Of a stretch of 64,000 bases of DNA, positions 17,084 through 26,567 are shown piece after piece. Position 1 is the first letter of the stretch. The number at the start of each line of letters is the position of its first letter. The stretch lies in NCBI GenBank assembly GCA_964614915.1, contig CAZTNC010000015.1, positions 1 to 64,000 on the forward strand, read 5' to 3'. Made by a program: the position numbers and the translations under genes. Source of the stretch: WTFY01 sp964614915 (GTDB lineage: Bacteria > Pseudomonadota > Gammaproteobacteria > UBA4575). The notes under the pieces were generated by a model, which searched no databases, had not been told where the DNA came from, and saw only the letters and a list, made by a program, of their open reading frames with translations.

Positions 17084-19144
17084 ATGAACGTGCCTCGCCA
17101 ACTGCCTCTTGCGCTCACCCTCATCGTCGCGCTGGCCAGTACGCCCTACTCCGGTGCCAGTGCGCAGATCGTGCCGCTGGATCAGCATGAACGGGCTACC
17201 CGGCTGATCACACATTTTCTGGACAAGTACCACTACCAGGACTTCGACATCGACGATTTCCTGTCTGGGCAAATCCTGGATGCCTATCTCGGCGCACTCG
17301 ACCCGAATCGCAGCTACTTCCACAGCGAGGACATCGAAGGCTTTGAAACGTTCAGGTTCGGCATGGATGAGGCATTGAATCAGCGCAAGCTCGATGCGCC
17401 ATTTGCAATGTTTCGCCTGTATCAGGACCGGGTCAATGAGCGCGTCTCCTACGCGCTGAGCCTCGTTGACCAGGAGTTTGATTTCGATGTGCACGAGGAA
17501 TTCCTTGTCGATCGTTCAAATTCGGACTGGGCCCAAGGTGTCGAGGGCTTGAACGAGATCTGGAGAAAGCGTGTCAAAAATGATGTGCTCAGCCTGCGAC
17601 TTGCAGGCGAGACACCTGATGAAATCAGGGAAACCCTTGGCAAGCGCTACCGCAGTATTACCCGGCGCAGCCAACTGGACGCCGAGGATGTCTACCAGCT
17701 GTTCATCAACGCGTTCACCAGCACGCTTGAGCCACATACAAAGTACCTGTCCCCCAGGACTTCCGAGAATTTCGCGATCCGCATGAGTCTTTCCCTGCAG
17801 GGCATCGGTGCACTGCTTCGTGCCGAAGGTGACTACACGCTGGTTGAAAGCGTCATTCCCGGTGGTCCGGCAGACCTGAGCAACCTGCTGCATGCTTCGG
17901 ATCGCATTGTCGGTGTTGCTCAGCAGGACGAAACCGAATTTGAGGATGTCGTGGGGTGGCGCCTCGAAGAAGTGGTTGAGCTGATTCGCGGTGCCAAGGA
18001 CACGGTGGTCAGGTTGCAGATTCTGCCGGGCGCGGAAGGCCCATCGGCCAAGGTCAAGGAGATCCAGATCACCCGTGATGAGATCACCCTTGAAGAACAG
18101 GCCGCAAAAAGCGAGATCATCGATATCCAGGATGAGGCCAGGCACATCAGGGTAGGTGTTATCGATGTACCGGCTTTCTACATCGATTTTGCAGCCTATC
18201 AGCGTGGAGAGTCCGACTATCGCAGTACCACGCGCGATGTAGAGCAGCTGATTTCCGGACTCAAGCAGGATAATGTCGATGCCCTGGTACTGGATTTGCG
18301 TGGTAATGGCGGCGGCTCCTTGAATGAGGCCACGCAGTTTGCCGGCTTGTTCATTGATGAGGGTCCCATCGTGCAGGTCCAGGATTCACGCGGCAATGTC
18401 AGGATCCACCGCGATCGTGATCCGAAGATATCCTACCAGGGTCCCCTGGTCGTACTGGTGGATCGCTTCAGCGCTTCGGCCTCCGAGATCGTGGCCAGTG
18501 CGATCCAGGACTACCAGTACGGTATAGTGGTGGGCGAGACCACGTTTGGAAAAGGCACCGTCCAACAACTGATTGACCTGAACAGCTTTGATTCGAGTTC
18601 CAAGACCAAGCTCGGACAGCTGAAGACTACGATTGCCCAGTACTTCCGAATCAACGGAAACAGTACGCAGCACAAGGGCGTCGTGCCGGATATCGATTTC
18701 CAGACCATCTATGCGGATGAAGAGCATGGAGAGCGTGCTCTGAAAAACGCGATGCCGTGGAGTTCCATTTCAGCAATCCGACACTCCTACGGCATGGTAG
18801 ACCGGAAAATCGTTGGCACGGCCTCAGACCTGCACAAATCCAGAATCATGGATGACAAAAAATACAGATCGCTGATGGAGATGATCCAACTCGATTATGA
18901 GCTGAGGAACAAAAGTACGATCTCATTACTCGAATCAACCCGGAAAAAAGAACATGAGCAGGCAGAAGCGATTCGTGCAAACCGCGAAGATCTACTGAAA
19001 ACCGGGCAAACTCCTTCCGCCGAAGGCGAAGAGGAGGAATTTGTGGACGTGCTGCTTGAAGAAACTGCACACATTGCAGCGGACCTTGTGAAGCTCCTGG
19101 AGGCGCAGCATTCCAGCGCCTTTGGTGACCGTAACTTCAAGTGA
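17084..19144 (+). CDS. prc: C-terminal processing protease (Tsp/Prc)
   Basis: A 686-residue periplasmic S41 protease. An N-terminal signal peptide (LPLALTLIVALASTPYSGASA) is followed by a long Tsp N-domain, a PDZ domain (~residues 225-330) and the catalytic core. The nucleophile Ser lies in DRFSASASEIVASA and the general-base Lys in GETTFGKGTVQ. It has the Tsp-type C-terminal helical domain. It degrades SsrA-like or mis-folded periplasmic proteins and trims cell-wall enzymes. Its stop abuts the convergent TraB gene. Confidence 0.95.
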   Translation: MNVPRQLPLALTLIVALASTPYSGASAQIVPLDQHERATRLITHFLDKYHYQDFDIDDFLSGQILDAYLGALDPNRSYFHSEDIEGFETFRFGMDEALNQRKLDAPFAMFRLYQDRVNERVSYALSLVDQEFDFDVHEEFLVDRSNSDWAQGVEGLNEIWRKRVKNDVLSLRLAGETPDEIRETLGKRYRSITRRSQLDAEDVYQLFINAFTSTLEPHTKYLSPRTSENFAIRMSLSLQGIGALLRAEGDYTLVESVIPGGPADLSNLLHASDRIVGVAQQDETEFEDVVGWRLEEVVELIRGAKDTVVRLQILPGAEGPSAKVKEIQITRDEITLEEQAAKSEIIDIQDEARHIRVGVIDVPAFYIDFAAYQRGESDYRSTTRDVEQLISGLKQDNVDALVLDLRGNGGGSLNEATQFAGLFIDEGPIVQVQDSRGNVRIHRDRDPKISYQGPLVVLVDRFSASASEIVASAIQDYQYGIVVGETTFGKGTVQQLIDLNSFDSSSKTKLGQLKTTIAQYFRINGNSTQHKGVVPDIDFQTIYADEEHGERALKNAMPWSSISAIRHSYGMVDRKIVGTASDLHKSRIMDDKKYRSLMEMIQLDYELRNKSTISLLESTRKKEHEQAEAIRANREDLLKTGQTPSAEGEEEEFVDVLLEETAHIAADLVKLLEAQHSSAFGDRNFK

Positions 19145-20326
19145 TCAGAGCAACTGACCAAAAATCCTGAAGCCCGCCACATACGTCCCGATTGCAGAGC
19201 CCAGGGTGCTCAGCACGAATACCAACAGCGTCTTGGCGACGGCGTTTCTGCGCCAGCCCGAAAAGGTCGCTGTATCCTTGCGCAGTTCCCGAAAATCCTT
19301 GACCGTAGGCTTGCGTACGATTAGTTCGACCGCGGCTGTGACCATGCCTGCACCGATCGTGGGATTCAGGGATGTGATCGGGGCGGCGACAAAGGCTGTC
19401 CCCACAGTCACCGGGTGAGCACCGGCAATGGCCGCACCGAGCGCAGACAGGCTGCCATTGATGAAGACCCACTGCCAGACGAGTTTCCAGCCCAGTTCCG
19501 GGCTTTCCCGGAAACCGAAGTAGAACCCAGTCCCGATCAAGATAACAATGACCCACGGGATGAGTTTGGGCCAGGATTTTTTGGGAGGAACTGTATCCAG
19601 CTCCCGGATGAGCGCGGACGCATCCAGGTCTTTGTCATCCAGGTGTCTTGTCATGCCTTTCAGGTGACCGGCCCCCACAACTGCAAGCATGCTTTTACCT
19701 TCGTACACTTCAAGTGCCTGAAGGATTTTTGCCGCCATGTACTGGTCGCGCTCGTCGATCAGCGGGACAGACAGTTCCCGGGTTTGTTCTGCAAACTGCG
19801 TGAACGCGATCTCAAGGACATCCCCGCTTTTTAATTGCTCGATTTCCTCTTCGGACACTTTCTGGTGTGTGAGCGCACCTGCAAACAGTCCGGCCACCAG
19901 GTAAATACGCTTCCAAAACGACATATTCCGGTAGACCCGATTGAGCGTGACCCCGACTTCACGGTCAATCAGCACAACCGGCAGCCCGAGAGCAGAGGCT
20001 TCCTCGATCGCAGTCTTCATTTCAAGACCCAATTCCACCCCCAGCTGTTCCGCCATTCTTTGCTGGTAGGCGCCCAGGGCCAGATGCGCCGTCACCAGGT
20101 TGGCCCGGCCCTGGCGGATCACCGCAAACAGGTCCATTTCGGCCAACTGTTCGGGATGCATCAGCGATTTGCGCCGGCTTTGACACAGCTCGATGCAGAT
20201 AACGTCATATTCCTTCGAGCGGATCATTTGACGGACAGCTTCGGCACTCGCTCGTGAGACGTGAGCTGTACCTAGTAGGGTAACTCTGCTTTTGCCGACC
20301 AGCAGGGATTGCAGCGGTTCGCTCAC
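19145..20326 (-). CDS. TraB/PrgY/GumN-domain membrane protein
   Basis: A 393-residue protein. Residues ~1-230 form a TraB domain (VTLLGTAHVSRASAEAV at the start, then VICIELCQSRR, and GAGHLKGM near the end), and the last ~150 residues contain three or four membrane helices. The family is related to erythromycin-esterase/TIKI folds and includes the enterococcal pheromone-shutdown protein. Activity in proteobacteria is unknown. The start is GTG. Confidence 0.8.
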   Translation of the reverse strand: MSEPLQSLLVGKSRVTLLGTAHVSRASAEAVRQMIRSKEYDVICIELCQSRRKSLMHPEQLAEMDLFAVIRQGRANLVTAHLALGAYQQRMAEQLGVELGLEMKTAIEEASALGLPVVLIDREVGVTLNRVYRNMSFWKRIYLVAGLFAGALTHQKVSEEEIEQLKSGDVLEIAFTQFAEQTRELSVPLIDERDQYMAAKILQALEVYEGKSMLAVVGAGHLKGMTRHLDDKDLDASALIRELDTVPPKKSWPKLIPWVIVILIGTGFYFGFRESPELGWKLVWQWVFINGSLSALGAAIAGAHPVTVGTAFVAAPITSLNPTIGAGMVTAAVELIVRKPTVKDFRELRKDTATFSGWRRNAVAKTLLVFVLSTLGSAIGTYVAGFRIFGQLL

Positions 20327-20389
20327 GTTTTGCAGATCTTCAAAATTACAGGAAATGATCTCATAAAAAGATAGAATATAACGTGATAA

Positions 20390-20746
20390 CTATTTATATT
20401 CATTATATTTTTTAGAACTCCCTCTCACCTTATCCTCAGGGTAGCGCTGGTGGTTCAAGGCTACCTTCTGACGGGTAGCCTCCACCAGGTTCACGTCTAG
20501 ACGGTCAGCCAGGCGAAGCAGGAAAATAAAGACGTCGGCCATTTCAAGGGCCACCGCAGCATGCTTTTCCGGGTCCAGTTGCGCACTTTGCTCTTCTGTC
20601 ATCCACTGGAAATGCTCCACCAGTTCAGCGGCTTCGACCGACAGCGCCATCGAGAGGTTTTTGGGACTGTGGAACTGTTCCCAGTCTCGTGCCTTTGCAA
20701 ATTCCCGAAGCTCCAGTTTCAGTTCATCCAGGAGTTGCTCGCTCAT
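20390..20746 (-). CDS. MazG-like nucleotide pyrophosphohydrolase
   Basis: A 118-residue all-alpha NTP pyrophosphatase of the MazG / RS21-C6 (dCTPase) type. Metal-binding acidic motif: SVEAAELVEHFQW followed by EMADVFIFLLRLAD. It probably removes non-canonical dNTPs in the cytoplasm. Preceded by GGGAAAACCTAAATG. Confidence 0.85.
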   Translation of the reverse strand: MSEQLLDELKLELREFAKARDWEQFHSPKNLSMALSVEAAELVEHFQWMTEEQSAQLDPEKHAAVALEMADVFIFLLRLADRLDVNLVEATRQKVALNHQRYPEDKVRGSSKKYNEYK

Positions 20747-20812
20747 TTAGGTTTTCCCTCCTACTCAATCCAAATCGTCGCCTGCCCGCGAAGGCCGGCT
20801 GCCCATTCTGCG

Positions 20813-21589
20813 TCAGCAGCTCCGAGCTGCGCACGTTGAACATTGAGGATCCTTGTTTATCTTCACGCTGTGCCATTCCATATTCAGCGCATCTACAAGC
20901 AGCATCCTGTCCGCAAGCGTTCGGCCCGTATCCAGCAACAGCTTGATTGCTTCGGTCGCCTGGATGCATCCGATCAACCCGGCCACCGAGCCCAGGATGC
21001 CGGTCTCTGCGCAGCCTTCCTCAAATTCTCCCAAATCAGGATACAGGCAGCCGTAGCAGGCACTGGTATCGCGCATGGTAAACACCATCACCTGACCTTC
21101 AAAGCGGATAGCCGCACCCACCACCAGGGGTGTACCGGTGTTCACGCAGGCCTCATTGATGGCGAAGCGTGCCGTGAAGTTGTCCGTTGCATCCAGCACG
21201 AGGTCCGCTTTCTCAACTTCCTGCCTGAGTCTTGTCCCAGTCAATGCCGCATTGATCGTGCGTACCGTGGTCTGCGCATTCAATGAAGCCAGGGCCCGGT
21301 TGGCCGCTTCGACCTTTTCATCGCCCACATTGTCATTGCGGTAGATGATCTGCCTTTGCAGGTTGGATGCATCGACCCTGTCCGGATCAACCAGTGTCAG
21401 GCTGCCGATGCCGCTGGAGACGAGATACATGGCTGCCGGGGAGCCGATGCCGCCAACTCCGAACAGCAGCACTTGGGAGGCGAGCAGTTTCTGCTGACCC
21501 GCAATATCGATTTGAGGCAGCATGATTTGACGGCTGTAGCGCAGCAGTTCCTGATCACTCAGATCCAGGTTTTGAGCCTCCTCGTCCAC
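20813..21589 (-). CDS. moeB: MoeB/ThiF-family adenylyltransferase
   Basis: A 258-residue E1-like enzyme. The nucleotide-binding GVGGIGSPAAMYLVSSGIGSLTLVDPDRVDASNLQRQ, DATDNF, the CYGCLYP pair and a terminal CSTC pair (structural zinc) match MoeB/HesA. It adenylates the C-terminal GG of MoaD or ThiS. Assignment to molybdopterin synthesis is favoured by moaA, mobA and mobB in the region, but ThiF function is not excluded. The start is GTG. Confidence 0.85.
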   Translation of the reverse strand: MDEEAQNLDLSDQELLRYSRQIMLPQIDIAGQQKLLASQVLLFGVGGIGSPAAMYLVSSGIGSLTLVDPDRVDASNLQRQIIYRNDNVGDEKVEAANRALASLNAQTTVRTINAALTGTRLRQEVEKADLVLDATDNFTARFAINEACVNTGTPLVVGAAIRFEGQVMVFTMRDTSACYGCLYPDLGEFEEGCAETGILGSVAGLIGCIQATEAIKLLLDTGRTLADRMLLVDALNMEWHSVKINKDPQCSTCAARSC

Positions 21590-21615
21590 GGCAGCCCTAG
21601 CACAACCACGCGATG

Positions 21616-21933
21616 TCAGTTCTTCTCACGCCGTGCCTGGCCTTCGGCAAACGCCTTCTTCTGCTCGGCAGTCGCTTCTTTCTGGTAACGTGATTTCCAT
21701 TCAGCATAAGGCATTCCGTAGACCGTTTCCCGGGCTTGGTCATAGTCGATCTCAATTCCTTTTTCCTGCGCTGCCGCCACGTACCATTTCGAGAGGCAGT
21801 TGCGGCAAAAGTCTGCCAGGTTCATCAAATCAATGTTCTGCACTTCGGTTTTTGCACGCAGGTGTTCAACCAGCCTGCGATATACGGCGGCTTCAATTTC
21901 CAAACGGTCCTGATGACTGACCGGATCACTCAT
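21616..21933 (-). CDS. DUF1244 family protein
   Basis: A 105-residue protein with the family core VQNIDLMNLADFCRNCLSKWYVAAA and ARETVYGMPYAEWK. The function of DUF1244 is not known; the CRNC pair is conserved and may bind metal. GAGGAG seven bases before ATG 21933 fixes the start; an in-frame ATG 63 bases upstream lacks one. It lies directly upstream of moeB on the same strand. Confidence 0.85.
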   Translation of the reverse strand: MSDPVSHQDRLEIEAAVYRRLVEHLRAKTEVQNIDLMNLADFCRNCLSKWYVAAAQEKGIEIDYDQARETVYGMPYAEWKSRYQKEATAEQKKAFAEGQARREKN

Positions 21934-22135
21934 GCTGCTCTCCTCGATTGTATGAATTCTACAGGCCGTGGATGGTGGGCCCTGCTCTCCCTTCAATAGG
22001 CGGTCATCCGCATGCGGTCCGGTCCCGTAACAGGTGTCCGTCTGCCGGGAAGCAGATCAGATGATTATGCCCTTTGCTATTATATTTGTAATTCATGGAA
22101 GGTTTCATGAGATTCTTCAAGACGCAGGGTATACG

Positions 22136-22735
22136 GTGTTGAGCAAGCAGAAAATTACAGGCCTCATCCTCGCAGGGGGTCGCGCAACCCGCATGGGAGG
22201 CCAGGACAAGGGGCTTGTCGAGATCAATCACCAGCCCATGATCGCATACGTCATCCAAGCCCTTCGGCCGCAGGTCTCAGAAATCATGATCAACGCGAAC
22301 CGCAACCACAGCAAATACCGGAAGTTCGGGCATCCTCTGGTAGCTGACGAAATTACAGGCTTCCAGGGCCCGCTTGCCGGCATGGCGGCGGCCCTGAATC
22401 AGGTCTCCACCGACTATCTCTTCACCTGCCCCTGCGATGGGCCGCTGCTGCCAGCGGATGTAGTGGCCCGCCTGTATGCGGCCCTGCGCAAACAGGATGC
22501 CGAGATATGCGTAGCGCATGACGGGGACCGTTTGCAACCGGTCTGTGCCCTCATCGACTGTAGGCTGCGGGGCAGCCTACTGGCGTACCTCGGGGGTGAA
22601 GATCGCAAGATCGAACACTGGTATCGCAACCACAGATTTACCCAGGCCGACTTCAGTGATAAAAAACACTGCTTTCAAAACGCCAACAGGCCGCAGGACC
22701 TGGGCATGTTGTCCCAATATCTGAAGGGTCAGTAG
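22136..22735 (+). CDS. mobA: molybdenum cofactor guanylyltransferase
   Basis: A 199-residue nucleotidyltransferase that adds GMP to Mo-molybdopterin. The N-terminal ITGLILAGGRATRMGGQDKGL is the GTP-binding signature and PCDGPLLPADVVARL the metal/substrate loop. The GTG at 22136 is chosen: it follows AGGG and sits just before the first strand, whereas the ATG at 22034 would add ~34 unrelated residues. mobB follows after 5 bases. Confidence 0.92.
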   Translation: MLSKQKITGLILAGGRATRMGGQDKGLVEINHQPMIAYVIQALRPQVSEIMINANRNHSKYRKFGHPLVADEITGFQGPLAGMAAALNQVSTDYLFTCPCDGPLLPADVVARLYAALRKQDAEICVAHDGDRLQPVCALIDCRLRGSLLAYLGGEDRKIEHWYRNHRFTQADFSDKKHCFQNANRPQDLGMLSQYLKGQ

Positions 22736-22740
22736 CCGTC

Positions 22741-23289
22741 ATGGATGCCATCGAATTTGTGAAACCGGTTATCGGGTTGTGTGCCTACAGTGGTTCTGGA
22801 AAAACCACGCTACTCGAGAGACTCCTGCCCGTACTCTGTGCACGTAAGCTGAACGTCGCGGTCATCAAGCACGCCCATCACTCTTTCGATGTCGATCATC
22901 CGGACAAGGACAGCTTCAGGATCCGCAAAGCTGGTGCCCGGCAGGTTCTGATCTCTTCACAAAAACGCTGGGCACTCATGCACGAGATTGCTCCGGATAA
23001 GGCGGAACTGACACTTCAGGAGACCCTTGAGCATATCGATCCGAGCCAAATCGATTTCGTTATCGTGGAAGGCTTCAAGTCCGCACCCGTTCACAAGATC
23101 GAGGTTCACCGCCCAGCACTGGGAAAGCCTCTGATTGCTGCAACAGACCGCCATGTCATTGCCATCGCGACCGATCAGCCGGAGAATGTGAAGGCTTCTC
23201 TTCCACTCCTATCCCTGAATGACCCGGCGCAGATTGCGGACTTTATCGGGCAGTTTATCTCCCGCCAGACAAATAAAGACGAAATCTGA
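22741..23289 (+). CDS. mobB: molybdopterin-guanine dinucleotide biosynthesis adaptor MobB
   Basis: A 182-residue P-loop GTPase (GLCAYSGSGKTTLLERLL) with the KHAHHSFDVDHPDKDSFR and VEGFK blocks of MobB. It assists MobA in Mo-bis-MGD formation. It forms a tight pair with mobA. Confidence 0.92.
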   Translation: MDAIEFVKPVIGLCAYSGSGKTTLLERLLPVLCARKLNVAVIKHAHHSFDVDHPDKDSFRIRKAGARQVLISSQKRWALMHEIAPDKAELTLQETLEHIDPSQIDFVIVEGFKSAPVHKIEVHRPALGKPLIAATDRHVIAIATDQPENVKASLPLLSLNDPAQIADFIGQFISRQTNKDEI

Positions 23290-23303
23290 CTCTCTCCGAG
23301 CCG

Positions 23304-23331
23304 TTATAAATGCTATAATTAGCGTTTATAA
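23304..23331. promoter_or_regulatory. 28-bp AT-rich palindrome with a -10-like core, upstream of gltA
   Basis: The nested inverted repeat TTATAAA / TTTATAA encloses GCTA-TAAT-TAGC; the two halves match at 11 of 14 positions. TATAAT at 23314-23319 looks like a -10 box, but no good -35 lies 16-18 bases upstream. It sits 15 bases after the mobB stop and ~200 bases before gltA, so it may be an operator with an activator-dependent promoter for gltA. Confidence 0.4.
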
Positions 23332-23535
23332 GAACAGAACGTTGCTTGCTGTAACAGCGAAGCGCCATAACGACATCTTGTTTGGCAAAAGGCGTTCAGA
23401 CGATAGAAGCCAGTCTGTTCGTGTAGTGCCGGGTCCACGCTGAATTTTCTTGCATGAAGACAGAGGCCGTCCCTGTCGCTCATGAATGACTTGCACGCAA
23501 ACACTTTTCGTATAACCACAAGGAACTGACCTCTC

Positions 23536-24846
23536 ATGGCAGAGCGCACTGTTACGGTAACCGACAACACGACCGGAAAGGCGGTCGAATTGCCCGTATT
23601 GGAGGGCACCAACGGCCCTCGCACCATCGATATTGGGAAACTGTACAAGGGCCTGGGCTATTTCACCTATGACCCGGGCTTTGTTTCCACGGCCAGCTGT
23701 GACAGCCGCATCACTTTTATCGACGGCGAACAGGGCCTGCTGCGTTACCGGGGCTATCCGATTGAACAGCTGGCCGAGCACAGTTCCTTCCTAGAGGTCT
23801 GCTACCTGCTCCTGCACGGCGAGCTTCCGAACAAGGACGCCTTCGATGCCTTTGAGGAGCGGCTGAAGATGCATACCCTGCTCGATGAGAAGATGCGCCG
23901 CTTCTACTTGGGTTTTCACAACAACTCGCACCCGATGGCTATGATGGTGGCTACGGTGGGCGCGATGTCCGCCTTCTACCATGACCAGATCGATGTGCAC
24001 GATGCCGCTTCCAGGGAAACGGCCGCCTACCGCCTGATTGCCAAAGTACCGACCATGGCCGCCTGGGTCTACAAGTACACGGTGGGCCAACCCTTCATGT
24101 ACCCAGACAATCGTCTGGACTATGTGTCGAACTTCCTGTACATGATGTTCGGGGTACCTTCCATGAGTTACCGTCCGAGCCCCTCGTTCGTGCGGGCCAT
24201 GGACCTAATACTCATATTGCATGCTGACCACGAGCAGAATGCCTCCACCTCCACCGTACGACTGGCCGGTAGTTCGGGAGCTAACCCCTATGCCGCCTTA
24301 TCCGCTGGCATCAGTTCGCTCTGGGGTCCTGCCCACGGCGGGGCGAATGAAGCCGTCATCAACATGCTTGAAGACATTGTGCAGTCCGGCAAGGACGTCA
24401 ACTACTACATCGAACGGGCCAAGGACAAGAACTCCAGGTTCCGGTTAATGGGATTCGGCCACCGAGTCTACAAGAACTATGACCCGCGCGCGAAGATCAT
24501 CCGGGAAGTCTGTCACCAGCTGTTGAGCGAACTTGGCGATGACAATCCCAATCGACCCCTGTTCGATACCGCCATGGAACTCGAGCGCATTGCTCTGGAG
24601 GACGATTACTTCATTCAGCGCAAGCTGTACCCGAATGTGGACTTCTACTCCGGGATCATTTTGCGTGCGATGGGAATCCCGCTGAACATGTTTACCGTGA
24701 TCTTTGCCCTGGCCCGTACGGTCGGCTGGATTTCCCATTGGAAAGAACACATGAGCGACCCGCAGGCCCGCATCGGCCGTCCCCGTCAGCTGTATACGGG
24801 AGAGGACCAGCGCGACTACGCGCACATCGACGAGCGCGACGACTAG
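23536..24846 (+). CDS. gltA: citrate synthase (type II, hexameric-class)
   Basis: A 436-residue citrate synthase that condenses acetyl-CoA and oxaloacetate at entry to the TCA cycle. Catalytic His residues lie in GPAHGGANEA and MGFGHRVYKNYDPRA, and the Asp in KLYPNVDFYSG. The N-terminal ~50 residues form the beta-domain (TVTVTDNTTGKAVELPVLEGTNGPRTIDI) typical of gammaproteobacterial, NADH-regulated enzymes. AAGGAAC precedes ATG. A 245-base leader with a palindrome lies upstream. Confidence 0.96.
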   Translation: MAERTVTVTDNTTGKAVELPVLEGTNGPRTIDIGKLYKGLGYFTYDPGFVSTASCDSRITFIDGEQGLLRYRGYPIEQLAEHSSFLEVCYLLLHGELPNKDAFDAFEERLKMHTLLDEKMRRFYLGFHNNSHPMAMMVATVGAMSAFYHDQIDVHDAASRETAAYRLIAKVPTMAAWVYKYTVGQPFMYPDNRLDYVSNFLYMMFGVPSMSYRPSPSFVRAMDLILILHADHEQNASTSTVRLAGSSGANPYAALSAGISSLWGPAHGGANEAVINMLEDIVQSGKDVNYYIERAKDKNSRFRLMGFGHRVYKNYDPRAKIIREVCHQLLSELGDDNPNRPLFDTAMELERIALEDDYFIQRKLYPNVDFYSGIILRAMGIPLNMFTVIFALARTVGWISHWKEHMSDPQARIGRPRQLYTGEDQRDYAHIDERDD

Positions 24847-25997
24847 CCGATTCCGGTAAAGAATTCCCTCAGTACAGGCGCGAAGTTCGCTTCATCGATT
24901 AGGAACGAGTCGTGCCCCTGAATGGAGGGCAGGCGCACGAACTTGATGTCGCACCCGGCCTTGTTGATTCCGTTATAGATCTCTTCTTGCTGCTTGATCG
25001 GGAAAAGAATATCCGTCTCGACCCCGACGACCAGCGTCCTGATGGAATGGATCTTGGCGAGCCCTGCATTGACGGACCCCCCATGGTCAGCGACATCAAA
25101 CCAGTCCATGGCCCTTGACAGGTACAGATAGCTGTTGGCATCGAAGGCATCTACAAATTTGTGGGCGTTGTAGTCGAGATAGGATTCGACTTCAAACTCG
25201 ATGCCGAACTTGTTCTTGGCCTTGCGCCCAGAGTCCACCCGCGCACGGTTGAAACGCTGGTTCCATTCTTCACCCGCGCGGTAGGACACAAGGCCGATCT
25301 TCCTGGCCAGGACCATGCCGTCTTTGGGTTCCTTGTCAGGCTGGTAATGGCCGCCTTCCCAAGCGGGGTCACAGCGCACGATTTCACGCTGTATGGAACG
25401 CATGGCGATGGCCAGCGGCAAGGACCGGCAGGCCGAAGAGATCGTTACAAGATTACCCACTTCGTCGGGATACTGCAGCGCATAGGCAAGCGAGGTCATG
25501 CCTCCCATGGAAGATCCAACTACTGCACAAAGATGATCGACCCCCAGTTCCTGGACGGCATGATGGCCAGCCTTGGCAATGTCCTCGATCGAGAGATCCG
25601 GGAAATCCAGGCCGTATGACCTGCCGGTTCTGGGATTAACCGAACCCGGTCCTGTCGTACCAAAGCAGCCTCCCAGGGAATTGACACACACGACAAAAAA
25701 GCGGTTGGTATCAATCGGCTTGCCTGGCCCGATCATGTACTCCCACCAACCTGGGGACGGGTCCTCACTGGACGAACAGGCATGTGCAGTAGGTGATAGG
25801 CCGGTAAAGACAAGCACGGCATTGTCCCGCATCTCCGAGAGCTTGCCCCAGGATTCATAAGCCACCACCACCTCGGGCAGGGTCCCGCCACGGTGCATGT
25901 GGAAGTCGGTCGTACCGTAATCGCCGTGCAGTTCCACGAAGCGGGTAGCCGGTGGTGTCCAGCGAGACGTCGGTTCCAATTTTTTTGCTGTACTCAT
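24843..25997 (-). CDS. metX: homoserine O-acyltransferase MetX
   Basis: A 384-residue alpha/beta-hydrolase-fold acyltransferase of methionine synthesis. Nucleophile Ser in VVGSSMGGMTSLAYA, Asp in VGVETDILFPIKQQEE and His in IQGHDSFLID form the triad. The family splits into acetyl- and succinyl-CoA users; many gammaproteobacterial MetX are succinyltransferases, and the active-site residues deciding this cannot be assigned with confidence here. It is convergent with gltA, overlapping by 4 bases. Confidence 0.92.
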   Translation of the reverse strand: MSTAKKLEPTSRWTPPATRFVELHGDYGTTDFHMHRGGTLPEVVVAYESWGKLSEMRDNAVLVFTGLSPTAHACSSSEDPSPGWWEYMIGPGKPIDTNRFFVVCVNSLGGCFGTTGPGSVNPRTGRSYGLDFPDLSIEDIAKAGHHAVQELGVDHLCAVVGSSMGGMTSLAYALQYPDEVGNLVTISSACRSLPLAIAMRSIQREIVRCDPAWEGGHYQPDKEPKDGMVLARKIGLVSYRAGEEWNQRFNRARVDSGRKAKNKFGIEFEVESYLDYNAHKFVDAFDANSYLYLSRAMDWFDVADHGGSVNAGLAKIHSIRTLVVGVETDILFPIKQQEEIYNGINKAGCDIKFVRLPSIQGHDSFLIDEANFAPVLREFFTGIG

Positions 25998-26069
25998 TGC
26001 ATAAATGTACCTTTTTCCATTTCCGGAGGAAACACTACCAAGGGGTATGGTATGGCCTGTCTGGCCGGT

Positions 26070-26558
26070 TTAACGGGGCCTGGACGTAAGAACCAGCGAG
26101 AGTACCAGTAACCCGATGAACAAAATCAGTGTTTGTTGCGGGATGGTCAGTCCTGCGAAGGTCCAGTGCACCTCTGCGCATGAGCCCGAGGCTGTGAATA
26201 CCTTCTTGGCGACCTCAAGGACTGGCAAGGTTTCAAGCATGAAATACAGGTCCGGCCCGCATTCGGGTACCTGATCGGCCGGCAGGCCCTGCAACCAGAC
26301 ACGTCTTCCAGCAAGCCCGACCCCAGCGAGGCTGAGCGCGGTCGCCAGTGTCCCGTATATTCTTGACAGGAAGGTTTTGGGGTTGGAGATCAGGGCCAAG
26401 GCAAATACGATCCCGAGAGCTACCAGCACGAGGCGGTCCAGAATGCACAGGGGGCAAGGGTCCAGATTCAGCGCGCCCTCAAGATAAATGATTGCAAACA
26501 GCAGCGAAGCGATGCATGCCAGAAATCCATAAAAATTCAGCGCTCGGTAGCCGAACAT
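26070..26558 (-). CDS. dsbB: disulfide bond formation protein B
   Basis: A 162-residue inner-membrane protein with four helices. The first periplasmic loop has LDPCPLCILDR (redox CxxC) and the second has two cysteines (VPECGPDL, SGSCAEV). It reoxidises DsbA and passes electrons to quinone. No dsbA is in the window. It lies between metX and a DNA glycosylase gene on the same strand. Confidence 0.93.
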   Translation of the reverse strand: MFGYRALNFYGFLACIASLLFAIIYLEGALNLDPCPLCILDRLVLVALGIVFALALISNPKTFLSRIYGTLATALSLAGVGLAGRRVWLQGLPADQVPECGPDLYFMLETLPVLEVAKKVFTASGSCAEVHWTFAGLTIPQQTLILFIGLLVLSLVLTSRPR

Positions 26559-26567
26559 GTCCAGGTC

